The position numbers were made by a program, and so were the translations under genes. A DNA stretch of 64,000 nucleotides from Streptomyces sp. AM 2-1-1. GTDB lineage: Bacteria; Actinomycetota; Actinomycetes; Streptomycetales; Streptomycetaceae. Below, piece after piece: positions 1-8,894 of the stretch; the first letter of the stretch is position 1; each line of letters begins with the position of its first letter. The stretch covers positions 62,001 to 126,000 of the forward strand of contig NZ_CP119147.1 of NCBI RefSeq assembly GCF_029167645.1, read 5' to 3'. The notes below the pieces were generated by a model, which was not told where the DNA came from, ran no database searches, and worked only from the letters and a program-made list of their open reading frames with translations.

Positions 1-78
1 TCGATGGACCCAGCGACAGAGCATCTGGGTCGGCTGATGCGCAACAACCGCGACCCGCTCGACGGCGATTTCGCCTGA
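1..78 (+). CDS. C-terminal end of an unidentified gene (cut by window edge)
   Basis: The first 26 codons read open from base 1 to a TGA at 76-78 and end in the residues RDPLDGDFA. The start lies left of the window. Too little remains to name a family. It is listed because the frame is open from the edge and its codon use is GC-rich. It could equally be chance. Confidence 0.3.
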   Translation, partial: SMDPATEHLGRLMRNNRDPLDGDFA

Positions 79-1095
79 TGCCCAGCTACCTGAGTGGCTG
101 ACCCTTGGCGCGCCCGCTTGTAGCTAGTACGTGACCCTACGCGCATCGCCCCCTTGGCGCGAGGGACCCGTCGGGACTCGTCATCGCGCGGCTCGATATT
201 CGCGGCCTGCTCGCCCTGGCCGAGCTTTTTATGGCCGCCGCCGAATACATCTCCGCTTTTTCCTGACCGCCCAAAAGGGGGCTAGGATGGCGAGCGCTCC
301 GCGGAAGAGACCATCGGGGAATTCGACTGTTCCGATGATCTTGCCGTCCTTCCTCCGCTCCCTGGCCTGCCGCCAGTACCCCGCACTGCTGATGAGCGCC
401 GCCGGTGCTGCGGGAGCCGCTGACCCATAGGGCAGCGGGCAAGCCTGCTCGACGATCCTGACCCTGGCGCTCCGAAAAGCAGCAGCGGACAGGAAGTCCG
501 GGGAGATTGACCTGGAACGGGTGAAGTCGGAGCTCACGCCGACCGTCTGGAGGCAGAAGGAAATTCGAGCATAATAGGTGAAGAAAAGCCGCCGCCAGCC
601 GCCGAGCAGTGCTCAGCGGACGGTACCGGGGAGCCCCTGGCCCGGAACCCAGCACCCCGGCCGAGCGCCGCCGCTCGGCTTCGCCCGCGCAGGCTCGGCG
701 CAGCAACCCGCGAGATGGTCGCCAGCCTGGCCGGACTCCAGCGACCGGTGCTGGTGGCGGAGCAGAGGAAACCCGGTCAGGGGCGTGCCGACGCGCGATT
801 TTCTTCACCCCTTTCCCGTACCTGCTCGAAGTACGACGCGATCTACGAACAGCCGTTCCGTCATCCACAGTCCTGCAGGCTTCTGTCCGATCACCGAGCC
901 TGATCCCGAGCCTGCCACCGCGCCGCCGCGTTCGGCTGGTTCGCCGCCTGCGCGAGGGAAAAGGGAACGGGGCTGGGTCGCCGCCGGCCGCGGCGAGCTA
1001 AAGGGGACTACGGGCTGGTCTCGACCTGAAACTCGAACGCAGGACCATCGACGAGGAGGTCCGGATCCAGCCGGGCCTGGCAACTACCTGTTGGC
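79..1095. other. decayed non-coding stretch, no intact gene
   Basis: No reading frame here has a convincing start, ribosome site and codon bias together. One fragment looks formerly coding: bases 431-572 on the plus strand read as about 46 codons containing ILTLALRKAAADRK and ending WRQKEIRA before a TAA. It lacks a start and is closed upstream by a TAG, so it is probably a gene tail left by deletion. Its family is not recognised. The rest shows nothing I can support. Confidence 0.4.
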
Positions 1096-1488
1096 TCCGA
1101 TGCACCTCCTCCAACACGTCTTCGTCACCCGCCCAAAACGCCATGGACCGCCGACGCCGCCCGCCTCGCGCACCTGGCCAGACCTGACTTCATCGGCCAC
1201 CTGATCCGGGAGAGGGGGTACGCGCCCTCGCAGCGGCCTGATCCCACCCTGCCCGGACCACCGGTGGACGACGCCGACGAGGGGGTGCGCCGGGCCGCCG
1301 CCGCCAACCCGAGCCTGACACCGGAAACCCTGGAGATCCTCCTCACCGCCCCCCGCACCGCGGAAGGCGCCGCGGCCAACCCGTCCCTCCCCGTACCCCG
1401 TATGCACGCACTTCTGGACCGCTGCCTCGGCGGAGCCGCCGCCCCACCGACCGCGGTGGGACGCCGGGAGGCTTCGCCCGCTTGGTGA
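1096..1488 (+). pseudogene. remnant of a leucine-rich-repeat-variant (LRV) protein
   Basis: Two plus-strand frames together spell a protein with the AAANPSL signature, seen as VRRAAAANPSLTPETLEIL and again as AAANPSLP. This is typical of the LRV/HEAT-like repeat proteins that Streptomyces carries in many copies. The upstream part (LARPDFIGHLIRERGY) lies in a different frame, so at least one frameshift separates the pieces. The last frame, from a GTG at 1264, stays open to 1488. Known members are repeat scaffolds of unclear role. With no intact start and a split frame I call it a remnant. Confidence 0.45.
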
Positions 1489-1749
1489 TCGCAGGCGGGG
1501 CAGCCCCGTCGCTGCCCGGCTACCCCGGCGCGCCGGAGTGCGGCGCCGCCGGGGCGGGAGACTCCGCGGCGATCCGTCCGCGGCCTTCTCCCGAGGCGCC
1601 GGCCCGTGACTGCCGTCGGGCGGGCGCGGTGGTTCCGGTGAGGGGGTCCGCCGCCCCGTTGACGCTGTCGATCACCGGGCTGTCACGTGGGCCCGGGTCT
1701 CCTCTCCGTGGGGCCGGTGTCGTGCGTGGTGTGTCCGCGGTGACGGGCG

Positions 1750-1786
1750 GGGTGTCCCGGGTCCTGTTCCGGGACCCGGGACACCC
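1750..1786 (-). terminator. perfect 15-bp stem-loop after the acyl-CoA dehydrogenase pair
   Basis: Bases 1750-1764 and 1772-1786 are exact reverse complements around a 7-base loop. The hairpin lies 87 bases past the stop of the leftward acyl-CoA dehydrogenase gene, so it is a good rho-independent-type terminator, without the U tract, as is common in Streptomyces. The loop and right arm are repeated imperfectly at about 1800-1826. The rest of 1489-1872 has no gene. Confidence 0.75.
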
Positions 1787-1872
1787 CTGTGCCTGGTCTG
1801 GTCCTGTTCCGGGACCTGGGACACCCCGGTGTCTGTGCGCGCCGGGGTGCGTTCGCGGCTCGGGGGGGGGTG

Positions 1873-3096
1873 TCAGACGGTTGCCGCCGGCGGCCGGGAG
1901 AAGCCGTCGAGTCCGGCGGGGTGCTGTCGCAGGCCGGCCGGGGTCAGCCAGTCGAAGGTGTCGTGGACCGCGGGTCCCAGGCCCAGCCCTTCGGTGATCT
2001 GTTCGCGCAGGCGGTTGGAGGCGAAGGCGCCGATGACGTTCATCTGGGCGTCTCTGTAGTGGCGTTCGACCTCGTGGCCGGAGGTCACTCCGAAGGCGCC
2101 GTGGATCTGTACGGCGCGTCCGGTGACCTGGACGGCCATTTCCGTGGCGTACACCTTCAGCATGCCGATCAGGTGCTGGGCGGATCTGCCCGCCGCGCGC
2201 TCGTCGGCGGCGCGGCGGGCGAGTACCCAGCCGGCGTCGATCTGTGCGCGGGACTCGGCCAGTTGGGCCTGGACGCCTTCCATGTGTGCCAGGGGGCGGC
2301 CGAACGAGACGCGTTCGTGGGCGTGCCGGACCGAGGCGGTCAGTGCGGATTCGGCGGTGGCGAGGGCGGCGACCGAGACGAGGAGCCATCCCCAGGTCAT
2401 TCCCTTGGCGAGTTCGCCGAACGGGACGGGTACGACGTCTTCCCGGGCGACGGGTACGTCGGAGAGGACGAGGCCGCCCCAGGGCATGCCCCGCAGTCCC
2501 ATGTGTGCTGTTTCGTAGCGGTGGACGCCGGGCTGGTGCAGATCGACGAAGGCCAGGCACCATTCCGGGCCGGTGTCGCCGTTCTGTCGCTCCCTGCGGG
2601 CGAGTGCCACGGCCACGTCGGCGGTGGGCGCGTTGGTGATGCGGGATTTCTCCCCCCGGATGACGAAGCCGCCCGAGGGCCCGCCGTCGGGGCGCACGGT
2701 GGTGCGGTACGTGCCGGCGTCGCTGCCGGCCGTCGGCTCCGCGATGGCGAAGCAGGCCGTCTTCTCGCCCGACAGCAGGGAGCGGAGCAGTTTGTCGTGG
2801 TGGCGCAGGTCGCCGTAGGTGGAGACGAGTTTGCCGCAGAGCAGCGCGGAGACGGTCGCCGACCAGTAGGTGCCGGAGCAGGCGCGGGCGAGTGCGTGCA
2901 TCGCGTCGATCTGGGTGGCTGCGCCGGCGCCGGTGCCGCCGTGCTCCGGGGGGTGGAAGAGCCGCAGGTATCCGCTGTCGACGATCTCTCTCCAGTTTTC
3001 GGGGGGTATGTGGCCGGTGGTATCGGTTTGGGGGGCGCGGGCGGTGATGCCGGGGAAGTTCAGCGCGGTGCGGTAGGGGTTGCGTTCGGTGTTCAT
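1873..3096 (-). CDS. acyl-CoA dehydrogenase family protein (partner subunit without the usual catalytic Glu)
   Basis: This 407-residue flavoprotein has the ACAD layout: N-terminal helices, a beta domain with the FAD/substrate motif CFAIAEPTAGSDAG at about 115-128, and a C-terminal helical domain with SFGRPLAHMEGVQ. Family members oxidise acyl-CoA or carrier-bound acyl groups at the alpha-beta bond with FAD. Where most carry YEGT near the C terminus, this one reads NVIGAFASN, so the standard Glu base is missing. It follows a second ACAD gene by 28 bases on the same strand, and that protein does retain a Glu there. By analogy with mycobacterial FadE pairs, the two may form one mixed enzyme; this is inference. 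The operon probably serves the neighbouring carrier-protein cluster, divergent from it. A strong hairpin follows. Confidence 0.85.
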   Translation of the reverse strand: MNTERNPYRTALNFPGITARAPQTDTTGHIPPENWREIVDSGYLRLFHPPEHGGTGAGAATQIDAMHALARACSGTYWSATVSALLCGKLVSTYGDLRHHDKLLRSLLSGEKTACFAIAEPTAGSDAGTYRTTVRPDGGPSGGFVIRGEKSRITNAPTADVAVALARRERQNGDTGPEWCLAFVDLHQPGVHRYETAHMGLRGMPWGGLVLSDVPVAREDVVPVPFGELAKGMTWGWLLVSVAALATAESALTASVRHAHERVSFGRPLAHMEGVQAQLAESRAQIDAGWVLARRAADERAAGRSAQHLIGMLKVYATEMAVQVTGRAVQIHGAFGVTSGHEVERHYRDAQMNVIGAFASNRLREQITEGLGLGPAVHDTFDWLTPAGLRQHPAGLDGFSRPPAATV

Positions 3097-3124
3097 CGCG
3101 GTGACGACTCCTCGTTCCTGGTTT

Positions 3125-4309
3125 CTAGCCGATTCCGAGCAGGTGGGCGGCGATGACGGGTTGGAGTACGGCGGGGCCGCCGCCCGTCTCCGAGAAGAAG
3201 AGGGCGTCGCGGAAGGCGCGTTCGGCCAGGCGGTCGCCGGTGGGGGTGAGGGGGCCGGTGATGCGGGCGGCCGCCTCGGTGACGGCGCGGGCGCAGGAGG
3301 CGACGAACAGCCGTGCGGCTGCGGCTTGCGGGAGGGTGGGGCGGCCGCCGGCGTCGAACAGGCCGGCGGTGCGGCGCAGCAGGCCTTGGGCCAGTTCGGT
3401 GCGGGTGGCGAGGTCGGCCAAGGCGAATCTGGTGCTCTGGGAGTGGGCGAGGGGGCGGCCGAAGAGGGTCCGGTCGCGGGAGGCTCCGATGGTGTCGCGC
3501 GCCAGTGCGCGCATGATGCCCAGCCAGGGGGCGGCGGCGAAGACCCAGTCGAGGGCCGCCAGGAGGGGTTCGACTTCGGCGGAGGCCTCGCCGGGGGTGC
3601 CCAGGACGGCGTCGGCGGGGGCGGGGCAGTCGTCCAGGACCAGGCGGCCCCAGGGGCAGGTGCGCATGGCGGTGGGGGCGCTGTCGCGGAGCAGCAGGCC
3701 CGGTGTGGTGCGGTCGAGGACGAATGCGGTTCTGGTGCCGTCCTGGTGGGCGGCGACGACGAGGAAGTGGTGGGCGTGGGGTGCGCCCGCGACGAGGTCG
3801 AGTTCGCCGGTGAGGACCCAGCCGTCGTGGTCGGAGGTGCTGGGCCGTGCGGTGACGGCGGGGGTCAGGGAGGCGCCCTGTGTCTGGTGGAGGGAGAGTG
3901 CGCCGAACCACTGTCCCGAGGCCATCGGGGGGAGGTAGTGCTCGCGTTGGGCGGGGGTGCCGAAGGCGCGCAGGGGCACTGTCACCAGGACGGCGTGGAC
4001 GGTGAGGGCGAGGGCGAGTCCGGGGTCGCGGGAGCCTTCGGCGAGTCCTTCGAGGAGTTCGCAGGTGTCGGCGGCGGAGAGTCCGCGGCCGCCGAGGGCC
4101 CGTGGGACCAGGGGTCCGGTGAGGCCGCGGCCGTGCTGTGTGTCGGCGAGGCGGGTGAAGAGGCCGGTGTCCCACCGGCGTTCGTCGTCGCGGGCCGCGG
4201 TGGTGGGCCATGCGAGCCGGCCGGCGAGTTCCCGGCTCTCGGCGAGCAGTGAGGTCCCGGCGGTGCCGTCGTCTGTGCGGGGGCCGGCCGGGGATTGCAA
4301 GAGCGCCAT
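3125..4309 (-). CDS. acyl-CoA dehydrogenase family protein (subunit with candidate catalytic Glu)
   Basis: This is a 394-residue divergent acyl-CoA dehydrogenase. The C-terminal helical domain is clear (RTLFGRPLAHSQSTRFALAD), while the FAD loop is weak: LSLHQTQGASLTPAV replaces the usual AxTEPxAGSD. The segment FFSETGGGPAVLQPVIA aligns with the family's YEGTxEIQ, so a Glu is present in the catalytic position. It is the first gene of a two-gene leftward operon, with its partner starting 28 bases downstream. The weakened FAD loop here and the missing Glu in the partner are complementary losses, as expected for a heteromeric enzyme with one working site. The substrate is unknown; context suggests a carrier- or CoA-bound intermediate of the adjacent cluster. 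Confidence 0.8.
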   Translation of the reverse strand: MALLQSPAGPRTDDGTAGTSLLAESRELAGRLAWPTTAARDDERRWDTGLFTRLADTQHGRGLTGPLVPRALGGRGLSAADTCELLEGLAEGSRDPGLALALTVHAVLVTVPLRAFGTPAQREHYLPPMASGQWFGALSLHQTQGASLTPAVTARPSTSDHDGWVLTGELDLVAGAPHAHHFLVVAAHQDGTRTAFVLDRTTPGLLLRDSAPTAMRTCPWGRLVLDDCPAPADAVLGTPGEASAEVEPLLAALDWVFAAAPWLGIMRALARDTIGASRDRTLFGRPLAHSQSTRFALADLATRTELAQGLLRRTAGLFDAGGRPTLPQAAAARLFVASCARAVTEAAARITGPLTPTGDRLAERAFRDALFFSETGGGPAVLQPVIAAHLLGIG

Positions 4310-4714
4310 CAGATCTCCCCTGTTCTTCGCTCGGCCGCGTGGTCCGGGCTTTTTCGAGGTCTTGTTTCCTCGTCCGTCGCCGCGTTGCCGAGAAATAGCG
4401 GGAACAACATGTCAAGTGCATTCGCTTCGCACACTCTAGCGAGGAATTCTTTTCGGGCGGCGGGTGTCCTTTCACAACGCGGGCGAGGATTGTCCTACGT
4501 CAGCGGGTGTGACGCGGCATGACGGTTCCTGACATCGTTCTGACATTCAGGTCGTTGCCTGTCGCCGCAGGGGGGAGCAGGATGTGGTTCAGCGCTCCGC
4601 ACCGGTCCCGTTGCTCCGAAGTGTGTGCCGGGGACCTTGCGGGCCTTCTCCTTCCCGGATCTTTGCCGAGCCGGTCGGGAATTCAATTCGAATACGCCGA
4701 GGGAAAGGAATGCC
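4310..4714. promoter_or_regulatory. divergent promoter region of the carrier-protein cluster
   Basis: About 400 bases separate the leftward dehydrogenase pair from the rightward biosynthetic series, and no gene fits here. It must carry promoters for both transcripts. It is locally less GC-rich around 4380-4470 and just before 4715. I see no clear operator, though the ArpA-like regulators encoded further right are obvious candidates for control. Confidence 0.45.
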
Positions 4715-5869
4715 ATGCCTTTCGATGCCGGAGAGGACAGCCTGCCGGGGCTTCCCCGCATATCCGACGCGACCCTGCGGGACTCAGCGCACATGGCGGG
4801 GGTCGAATTCGGTCCCAAGGATGCCGCAGCCATCGCGGAACGGCTGGTGAGGACCGGTGTCGAGCTGGTCGAGGTGGGCATGGTGTCCGGTCCGGACTCC
4901 AAGGACGCCGATCTCGTCCTGGCCACCCATGAGGCCGTCGGCCCGGAGCGCAGCATGACGCTCGTCGTGGTGCGGGACCGGCGGCAGGTGGCCCGGGCCC
5001 TGGACGAGGCGGAGCGGCTCGGGGTGCGGCACATCATGTACTCCATTCCCACCTCCGAACAGCACGCGCAGCTGAAGCTGGACTCGCCCAGTCTCAAGTT
5101 CCTCCAGGCGCTGGCCCGTTCGGCGATCGTTCAGGCCAAGGAGCGTGGCTTCCATGTGACGTTCAGCGGCGAGGACGGTGCCCGCACGCCCCGGGAGCGG
5201 CTGGTTCCGTACGTGACGTCGGGGTTCGAGGCCGGTGCCGACCGGTTCCGGCTGGCGGAGACCGTGGCGTGTCTGTCGCCGTGGCGGATGCAGTCCGTGA
5301 TCGGTGACCTGACGGCCATCGACGGGTCCGAGATCGAGATCCACTCGCACAACATGCTGGGTATGGCGGTGGCCAACTCCCTGGCCGCGGTGCGGGCCGG
5401 TGCCCAGTGGGTCTCGGCGACCGTCGGCGGGATCGGTGAGCGCGGTGGCAACGCCCCGCTGGCGGAGCTCCTGACGTCGTTGCGGGTGATGCACGGTGAC
5501 ACCCGTTTCGATCTGACGCACCTGACGGAGCTCTCGCGGCTGGCGCTGAAGGGGGCGGGTCTGGGCGACGCCTTCCAGTCGGGTCCCACCGCCCCGCACG
5601 CTTTCGCGTACGAGCTTCCCGGCCAGCTGAGTTTCCCCGAGGCGTACGAGACGTTGCCCGCGGAGGTCGTCGGGAACCGGCGGGAGCTGCGGGTCCGCAC
5701 CCGGCTGACGACGGCGCTGGTCGCGTGGGCGCTCGAAGGGTCCGGTGTCGGGACCGACGTGGGCGCTTTCACCGACTGGCTGAGCGAGCGCCAGAGGGAC
5801 GCCGGCGGCCCGTTGCTGGACCGGGACGCGGTCCGCAAGGCGGCCGTGGACTTCCAGGCCGTCGTCTGA
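4715..5869 (+). CDS. HMGL-like (DRE-TIM metallolyase) aldolase/synthase
   Basis: This is a 384-residue TIM-barrel enzyme of the family that includes isopropylmalate and homocitrate synthases, HMG-CoA lyase and 4-hydroxy-2-oxovalerate aldolase. The metal/catalytic signature DATLRD is at 18-23 and the metal-binding HSHN at 210-213, followed by a glycine-rich GGIGERGGNAPL. Such enzymes make or break a C-C bond next to a keto group using a divalent metal. DATLRDS in place of DTTLRDGEQ makes a true isopropylmalate or homocitrate synthase assignment unsafe. The ATG at 4715 has an AAAGGA ribosome site. It heads the rightward operon, 79 bases before a LysW-like carrier, so it may supply or extend the amino acid that is loaded on the carrier. 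Confidence 0.75.
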   Translation: MPFDAGEDSLPGLPRISDATLRDSAHMAGVEFGPKDAAAIAERLVRTGVELVEVGMVSGPDSKDADLVLATHEAVGPERSMTLVVVRDRRQVARALDEAERLGVRHIMYSIPTSEQHAQLKLDSPSLKFLQALARSAIVQAKERGFHVTFSGEDGARTPRERLVPYVTSGFEAGADRFRLAETVACLSPWRMQSVIGDLTAIDGSEIEIHSHNMLGMAVANSLAAVRAGAQWVSATVGGIGERGGNAPLAELLTSLRVMHGDTRFDLTHLTELSRLALKGAGLGDAFQSGPTAPHAFAYELPGQLSFPEAYETLPAEVVGNRRELRVRTRLTTALVAWALEGSGVGTDVGAFTDWLSERQRDAGGPLLDRDAVRKAAVDFQAVV

Positions 5870-5948
5870 CCTTCTCTTCCGCGGGCCTTCCGGCCCCGGC
5901 CCCTCCCCCCCTTTTTTTCCGTTCCCTCTTTCGAAACCGGAGTCGTCC

Positions 5949-6134
5949 ATGAGCACCGCAACCCTGACCGGCACCTGCCCCGAGTGCGAGACCGGTCTGA
6001 CCGTTCCACCGCTCGTGCGGGGCGAGACGCTGTCGTGCCCCGAGTGCATGCTGACCCTGCGGGTCGAGGACATCGAGGACGGCGTCCTGACCCTGCAGAT
6101 GGTGGAGGTCAAGCTCCGCGACTGGGGCCAGTGA
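5949..6134 (+). CDS. LysW-like amino-group carrier protein (AmCP) ending in Gln
   Basis: This 61-residue acidic protein has the LysW zinc ribbon: Cys10 and Cys13 in CPEC, Cys30 and Cys33 in CPEC. It ends in the family tail DWG. LysW proteins bind the alpha-amino group of glutamate or aminoadipate through the side-chain carboxylate of their C-terminal Glu (DWGE), protecting it during conversion to ornithine, lysine or, in Streptomyces, secondary metabolites such as vazabitide and azinomycin. Here the last codon is CAG, giving DWGQ, so the attachment carboxylate appears to be an amide. One base change would restore Glu, so sequence error must be excluded. Its neighbours are LysX-, LysY- and LysZ-like genes in the expected order, with LysX starting one base after the stop. 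Confidence 0.88.
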   Translation: MSTATLTGTCPECETGLTVPPLVRGETLSCPECMLTLRVEDIEDGVLTLQMVEVKLRDWGQ

Positions 6135-6135
6135 C

Positions 6136-6987
6136 ATGGCCGGCAGCATCGCCGTCGTCGCGGACCGGATCGGCTGGGAGGAACGCCGGCTGATCGAGGC
6201 GGCCCCGCGGTTCGGTCTGCGGATCGACTGGGTCAACGACGAGTCCCTGTGCCTGGGGGCGGCGCACGCCGTCTCCTCCCTGGAGGGGTACGACGCGCTT
6301 TTGGTCCGCAGCCGCAGTTACACCCGCGGCGGGCTGATCGCGACGATGGCCGAGGCGAACGGGGTGCGGGTCCTCAACTCGGCCGCCTCGATCCACGCCT
6401 GTGAGAACAAGCTCGTGCTGCGCGCCGTGCTGCGCGCGGCCGGGATACCCGTGCCCGATTTCCGGCTGGCCCTGTCGCGCAAGGACTTCGAGCGGGCGCT
6501 GGGGGAACTGGGCACGCCCGTGGTGCTCAAGCCGGTGTACGGGGGGATGGGCAAGCGCGTCACCCTGGTGCGCGACGGTGACCTGGCGCACTCCGTGTAC
6601 GACTACGTCGAGGATCTCGGGCACGCCTTCGAGCAGGCCTGCCTGGTCGAGCCGTATCTGGGGGGCGGGTCGGTGCGCTGCCTGGTCGTCGGCCGGGAGA
6701 TCGTGGCGGCCGCCGAGTTCGAGAGCGCGGGTGCCGACTGGCGCAGCAACGCGGCGCTGGGCAACCGGAGCCGGTCCCTGAGCGAGGATCCCGAGGTCCG
6801 CAAGAGCGTCGACGGTGTCGTGGACCGGCTGGGCGCCGGGATCTACGGGGTGGATCTCTTCAGGACCGCGACGGGCCCCGTCGTCAACGAGGTCAACCAC
6901 GCCCCCGCATGGCGGGGTGTGGCGTCCACGACGAGCACGGACATCTCGTCGGCCGTGCTCGGACATCTGCGGGAGACACTGGGATGA
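6136..6987 (+). CDS. LysX-like ATP-grasp ligase (carrier loading)
   Basis: This 283-residue protein matches LysX/RimK-family ATP-grasp ligases in length and motifs: N-terminal domain to about 95, the ATP-binding strand VVLKPVYGGMGKRV at 129-142, and the metal/active-site segment NEVNHAPAW near 255-263. LysX joins the alpha-amino group of aminoadipate or glutamate to the C-terminal Glu side chain of LysW using ATP. In typical LysX the last motif reads EVNHTxEF; HAPAW here suggests a changed acceptor or amino-acid pocket. It starts one base after the carrier stop and its own stop overlaps the next start as ATGA, so the series is translationally coupled. The reading frame is intact. Confidence 0.87.
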   Translation: MAGSIAVVADRIGWEERRLIEAAPRFGLRIDWVNDESLCLGAAHAVSSLEGYDALLVRSRSYTRGGLIATMAEANGVRVLNSAASIHACENKLVLRAVLRAAGIPVPDFRLALSRKDFERALGELGTPVVLKPVYGGMGKRVTLVRDGDLAHSVYDYVEDLGHAFEQACLVEPYLGGGSVRCLVVGREIVAAAEFESAGADWRSNAALGNRSRSLSEDPEVRKSVDGVVDRLGAGIYGVDLFRTATGPVVNEVNHAPAWRGVASTTSTDISSAVLGHLRETLG

Positions 6988-8068
6988 TACGTGTGGGAAT
7001 CGTCGGGGCTTCGGGGCTGGCCGGAGGCGAACTTCTCCGGCTGGTCATCCAGCACCCCGATGCAGACCAGCCTTTCCTGGGCTGGAGTTCTTGTGCAGGC
7101 CGGCGCCCTGCGCAGGCTCCATCCCGGAAAAGCTGCGCCTCGATCTCGGGCTGGTGATCGAGCCGGTGGACGCGGACGGGGTGGCCGAGCAGTACGGCGT
7201 GATATTTTTTTTTGCGCGCGGCGCGGTATCCGCCCGGCTCGCCGCTGAGCTCGCCGATCGTGTGGCGACTGCGTGATCGACCTCTGGGGTGCTTTCCGGA
7301 TCAGCGGCCAGGAGCTGCACGAGCAGTGGTATCCGAAGGCCGGGCAGTCGGAGGAACTTGCCGGCGCGCACTTCGTGTACGGGGTGCGGGTGATCGTCGG
7401 CGACGCGCTCGAGAGTGCCGCGCTGATCGCCGTCGCCGGTTGGTACGCGAGCGGCCATTGCGCTCGGGCTGGTCCCCCTGGCCACGGGGGCTGGAGTCTG
7501 CGCCCTGGAGGACCGTGGTCGTGGATGGCAAGAGCAGTTACGGCGGCCGAGGTCTGCAGTTGCGCGGACGCGAAGGCCTGCACCCCTTGCCCCGTGGTGC
7601 CGTCGCCTTCCACGCGCCGACCGTCCACCATCATAACGCGGAGGTCGCCACGGTTCTCCAGCGGCAGAGGACGGGCGGGATCGAGCTAGCTGGCGCCACG
7701 TCGGCGTGCGAGGTCTTCCACGTGTCGCAGGCTTCTCGTCAACTGCTACGTGTTCACCGACGAGGAGGTGGACCTGCGGGAGCTGCATTCTGCGTACGCC
7801 GCGGTTCTGCAGGGGCCGTTCCTTCGCACGAGGTGCGCCGCAGCGACGAGACGCTGATCCCCGTACCCGACCCCCAGGCGGCGCTGGAGTCCAACTACTG
7901 CGACGTGACGGTCCTGCACGATGCGGACGGTGGTCGCATCGTCGTCCTGGCGGCGCTGGACAACCTGGTCGAGGGTGCGGCGATGTCGAAGCGGTGCAGG
8001 CGCTCAACCTGCGCTACGGGCAGCCGGAGGGGCAGGAGCTGACGGTGTTGCCCCTCTTGCCGGCATGA
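6984..8068 (+). pseudogene. LysY/ArgC-like semialdehyde dehydrogenase, broken by frameshifts
   Basis: The start (ATG 6984, overlapping the upstream stop) gives the Rossmann opening IRVGIVGASGLAGGELLRL of N-acetylglutamyl/LysW-aminoadipyl phosphate reductases. Family blocks then appear in successive frames: HPEKLRLDLGLV, VIDLWGAFRISGQELHEQWY, VVVDGKSSYGGRG, FTDEEVDLRELHSAYAAVL, and the C-terminal block VTVLHDADGGRIVVLAALDNLVEGAA. At least four frameshifts are needed. In the active-site motif, normally NPGCYAT, the sequence at about 7430-7450 reads VAGWYAS, so the catalytic Cys codon is TGG (7441-7443). A run of nine T at 7205-7213 is striking in such GC-rich DNA. As written the enzyme cannot be made. 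It is either a pseudogene or poor sequence; the intact form would reduce the carrier-bound acyl phosphate to the aldehyde. Confidence 0.8.
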
Positions 8069-8890
8069 GCGCCGAGTCGGTGTCGCCCCTCAGGGTCGAG
8101 CTCGGCAAGAGTAGCCTGGAGGGCCTGGACGGCACATCGATGGGGCGATCTCGCCCGGCACGCCGGGCGACGCCCCGCTGGTCCTGGTGCACGGCCTGGT
8201 CCAAGCCCCTCAATTAGCTCCAGCCGCGTTGCTCGCGATCCTCGGCGGTCGGCAATGACCAGTACGGCAACCAGAGACGGTGGACCACGCCGGGGGTCAT
8301 CGAGGACATCGAGGCCGTCAGCGCGCAGCTCGACGAGGACGTGCTGGGGCGAGCTGGAGCGCAGCGATGCCGCGGCAGGCCAGTTGGTGGGCGGCGAAGG
8401 CCTGGTGAGCGCCGAGGAAGGAGTGAGCGGTGGTGGTGGCTTGAGGAGCGGCTCGTCGACTTGAACAGCTTCGTCGGGCCGATCACCGGGGTGGATGCGG
8501 CGTACCTGAAGAACGTGGTGACCGGTCATGCCTGCCTCATCGCGCCGCTGGCGCGCAACGCGGGCGGCCACGAGGTCAGCACCGATGCCGACCGGGCCGC
8601 CGCGGCAGGTAGCCGGGGCGATGGGTGCGGCCGATCTCGTGCTGGTCTACCGCGCGTTGCCGCCGGTGTCGCGCACGCCGCTGGTCGAGGACCGTGCAGT
8701 TGGCACGGATCACCGACGCGGCGGCGGCCGACACACTGGACTGAGGTGCTGCGGGCTTTATGCGCGAGCAGCTTAGGAGCGGGGACGGAGGCGCAGGAGC
8801 ACGGGGCAGAACAGGTCGTCGTCGTTTGCGGGCCTTCCTGCCGGTCTCTAGGCGGCCGGCGCGACTTGCCCCGTCGTCGCGGGAAGCACG
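8065..8890 (+). pseudogene. LysZ/ArgB-like carrier-bound amino acid kinase, broken by frameshifts
   Basis: It starts with ATG 8065, overlapping the previous stop as ATGA. Pieces of the amino-acid kinase fold are recognisable in different frames: VELGKSSLEG (usually VKxGGSLL), PLVLVHGLVQAP (usually VLVHGGGP), TGVDAAYLKNVVTGHACLIAPLA, VSTDADRAAAAVAGAMGAADLVLV (the conserved NVNADxAAAxxA region) and AQEHGAEQVVVV near the end. LysZ phosphorylates the side-chain carboxylate of the carrier-bound amino acid before LysY reduction. Several frameshifts, and LGKSSL in place of the glycine-rich ATP loop, mean the gene is non-functional as written. The 3' end is approximate. Confidence 0.72.
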
Positions 8891-8894
8891 AGGA

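Noticed and set aside
4715..5869. Naming the HMGL-like enzyme homocitrate synthase because it neighbours LysW genes
   Set aside because: The signature is DATLRDS rather than DTTLRDGEQ/DSTLREGEQ and no homoaconitase or homoisocitrate dehydrogenase is present, so only the family is claimed.
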